Assembly: GCF_000733125.1 (NCBI RefSeq)
Contig: NZ_JPHU01000002.1
Location: 124,001-188,000 of the forward strand
Reading direction: 5' to 3'
Source of the DNA: Parvularcula oceani
GTDB lineage: Bacteria; Pseudomonadota; Alphaproteobacteria; Caulobacterales; Parvularculaceae
Length of the DNA: 64,000 bases
The first letter of the stretch is position 1. Every line of letters begins with the position of its first letter. Position numbers and translations under genes: made by a program. The notes beneath the pieces were generated by a model, which was not told where the DNA came from, made no database searches, and worked only from the letters and a program-made list of their open reading frames with translations. Positions 62,832 to 64,000 of the stretch are shown here, in pieces.

Positions 62832-64000
62832 ATGAAACATTCGCTCGCCCTGCTCGCCGCGACGGCGCTCACCGCCGCACCCGCATTCGCGCAGGAGCCG
62901 ATGGAGATCGACGACCTGTTCAAGGTCCGCGCCGTCGGCGACATCGCCGTCTCCCCCGATGGCGGCAGCGTCGCCTATGCGCTGCACCGCATGCCGGACA
63001 TCCTCTCGGGCGAAGAGAACGGCACGGCGCTGACGCAATGGCGCGTGGCGCGCGGACCGGGTTCGGACCGCCTCTACGTTTCCGAAGAGACGGGCGCGGG
63101 CAGCGTGTCCTTCCTCGACGACGAGACGCTTCTCTATCTCGCAGAGGGCCCGGACGGCGCCCGCGCCCTGTGGCAGCTGCCGCTCGCGGGCGGCGCGGCC
63201 GAGCCTTTCTTTGCCTTCGGCGAGGACATTCGCGGCTATGCGCTGAGCGAGGACGGACAGACGCTCTTCTTCACGGCGCAGGACGCCGCCGACCCGGTCC
63301 GCGACGCGCTCGAAGGGCGCGGCTTCGATGCCAACGTCATCGATGAGGACCTCTCCTATACCCGCCTCTACCGCGTGGATCTCGGCGCCGAGGCGCCCGA
63401 GGCGCGCAGGGTCGAGGTCGACGGCCAGGTCTCCGCGATCGCCGTCTCCCCCGATGGCAGCCTCGTCGCGGTGGCCTTGGCGCCGAGCCCGACCGTGGCC
63501 GACGACATCATCAATCGCCGCATCCGGGTCCTCGACGGGCGCAGCGGCGAGCTGGTCCAGGAGATCGAGACCGAAGGCAAGATCGGCAGCTTCGCCTTCT
63601 CGCCCGATGGCGGAACGCTCGGCTTCCTCGCGGGAACCTCGCGCTACGACTCCGTCGCCCACACGATCGGCGTCGCGGACCTCATGTCGGGCGAGATGCG
63701 CTTCCTCACCGGAGAAGACGAGGCCGACGAGATCGACTTCGTCTGGACCGGCGAGGACGAGATGCGGGTGCTCGTCCACGAGGGCACGGGCTCGGCGACC
63801 TATACGCTGAGCGCGGAGGGCGAGATCTCGGACCGGCAGGCGCATGACGGCTTCGTCGTCAGCAATATCGAGGGCGGCGCGAACGGGACTGTCGCGACCG
63901 CCTCCTCGCCCGAGGAGCCGTCCGCCCTCTTCGGCGGCGAGACGCTGACGCAGTGGACCGACCACAATGCCTGGCTGGACGGAGTGGAGCTCTACCCGCA
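62832..64000 (+). CDS. Secreted S9-family (prolyl oligopeptidase-like) peptidase, 3' end outside the window
   Basis: The frame is open from ATG 62832, behind GGGAGG, to the window edge (389 codons seen). A signal peptide (about residues 1-20, ending AFAQ) is followed by a beta-propeller domain with repeated VSPDG and FSPDG turns (IAVSPDGGSVAYAL, IAVSPDGSLVAVAL, FAFSPDGGTLGFL), the N-terminal half of S9 peptidases such as dipeptidyl aminopeptidases. The catalytic alpha/beta hydrolase domain lies beyond 64000, so activity cannot be checked here. Confidence 0.88.
   Translation, partial: MKHSLALLAATALTAAPAFAQEPMEIDDLFKVRAVGDIAVSPDGGSVAYALHRMPDILSGEENGTALTQWRVARGPGSDRLYVSEETGAGSVSFLDDETLLYLAEGPDGARALWQLPLAGGAAEPFFAFGEDIRGYALSEDGQTLFFTAQDAADPVRDALEGRGFDANVIDEDLSYTRLYRVDLGAEAPEARRVEVDGQVSAIAVSPDGSLVAVALAPSPTVADDIINRRIRVLDGRSGELVQEIETEGKIGSFAFSPDGGTLGFLAGTSRYDSVAHTIGVADLMSGEMRFLTGEDEADEIDFVWTGEDEMRVLVHEGTGSATYTLSAEGEISDRQAHDGFVVSNIEGGANGTVATASSPEEPSALFGGETLTQWTDHNAWLDGVELYP

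Overview
The window is GC-rich chromosomal DNA from an alphaproteobacterium. GcrA (61742-62203), CtrA-type sites, a 474-residue Glu/Leu/Phe/Val dehydrogenase, the hrcA/grpE/dnaK/dnaJ neighbourhood and the ftsK-lolA-xth order point to the Caulobacterales/Parvularculales/Hyphomonadaceae side of the class. This placement is inferred from gene content only. A TonB-dependent receptor and secreted M1 and S9 peptidases fit a free-living, probably aquatic heterotroph.

Layout. 1-7724: an IalB-like secreted protein, then a small surface-polysaccharide-type operon (predicted outer-membrane protein, 60-residue membrane peptide, family 2 glycosyltransferase, polytopic membrane protein). The glycosyltransferase is split by a 3644-bp IS1595-type element (2477-6120) with 26-bp inverted ends, an 8-bp target duplication and four cargo genes. 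7760-12600: dapF, mtaB, ftsY, yciB and a Nudix hydrolase. 12864-21529: a MarR/histone-H1-like fusion, xth, GST, TauE, lolA, ftsK and a UbiH-type hydroxylase. 21536-28310: aspartic protease, dapB, dnaJ, dnaK, grpE, cutA and hrcA, with sigma-32-like promoters before grpE and dnaK. 28351-45024: rph, an acyltransferase, an M1 peptidase operon, pyrF/nth, small DUF genes, an ABC ATPase, a TonB receptor, efp and an FkbM methyltransferase. 45096-51779: a GIN-repeat protein, yebC, a LysR regulator, a YmdB-type phosphoesterase, a methyltransferase and an aldo/keto reductase. 51780-57925: a probable small-RNA locus, then rpe, heparinase-like, CapD-like, purH and fetB. 58135-64000: glutamate dehydrogenase, hslO, an ABC-2 permease, gcrA, a cluster of palindromic repeats, a possible 25-residue protein gene and the start of an S9 peptidase.

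How the parts relate. Most genes are housekeeping: protein folding, lysine/peptidoglycan precursors, nucleotides, tRNA modification, secretion, division and DNA repair. Accessory interest is concentrated in four places: the cargo-bearing transposon; the gcrA promoter, where DnaA boxes sit beside a CtrA-like site; the 62.2-62.65 kb region, with repeats that keep a constant arm but change their hairpin sequence, followed by a tiny ORF with a near-ideal Shine-Dalgarno sequence; and an orphan terminator upstream of rpe that implies an unannotated RNA. I saw no tRNA, rRNA, CRISPR array or prophage.
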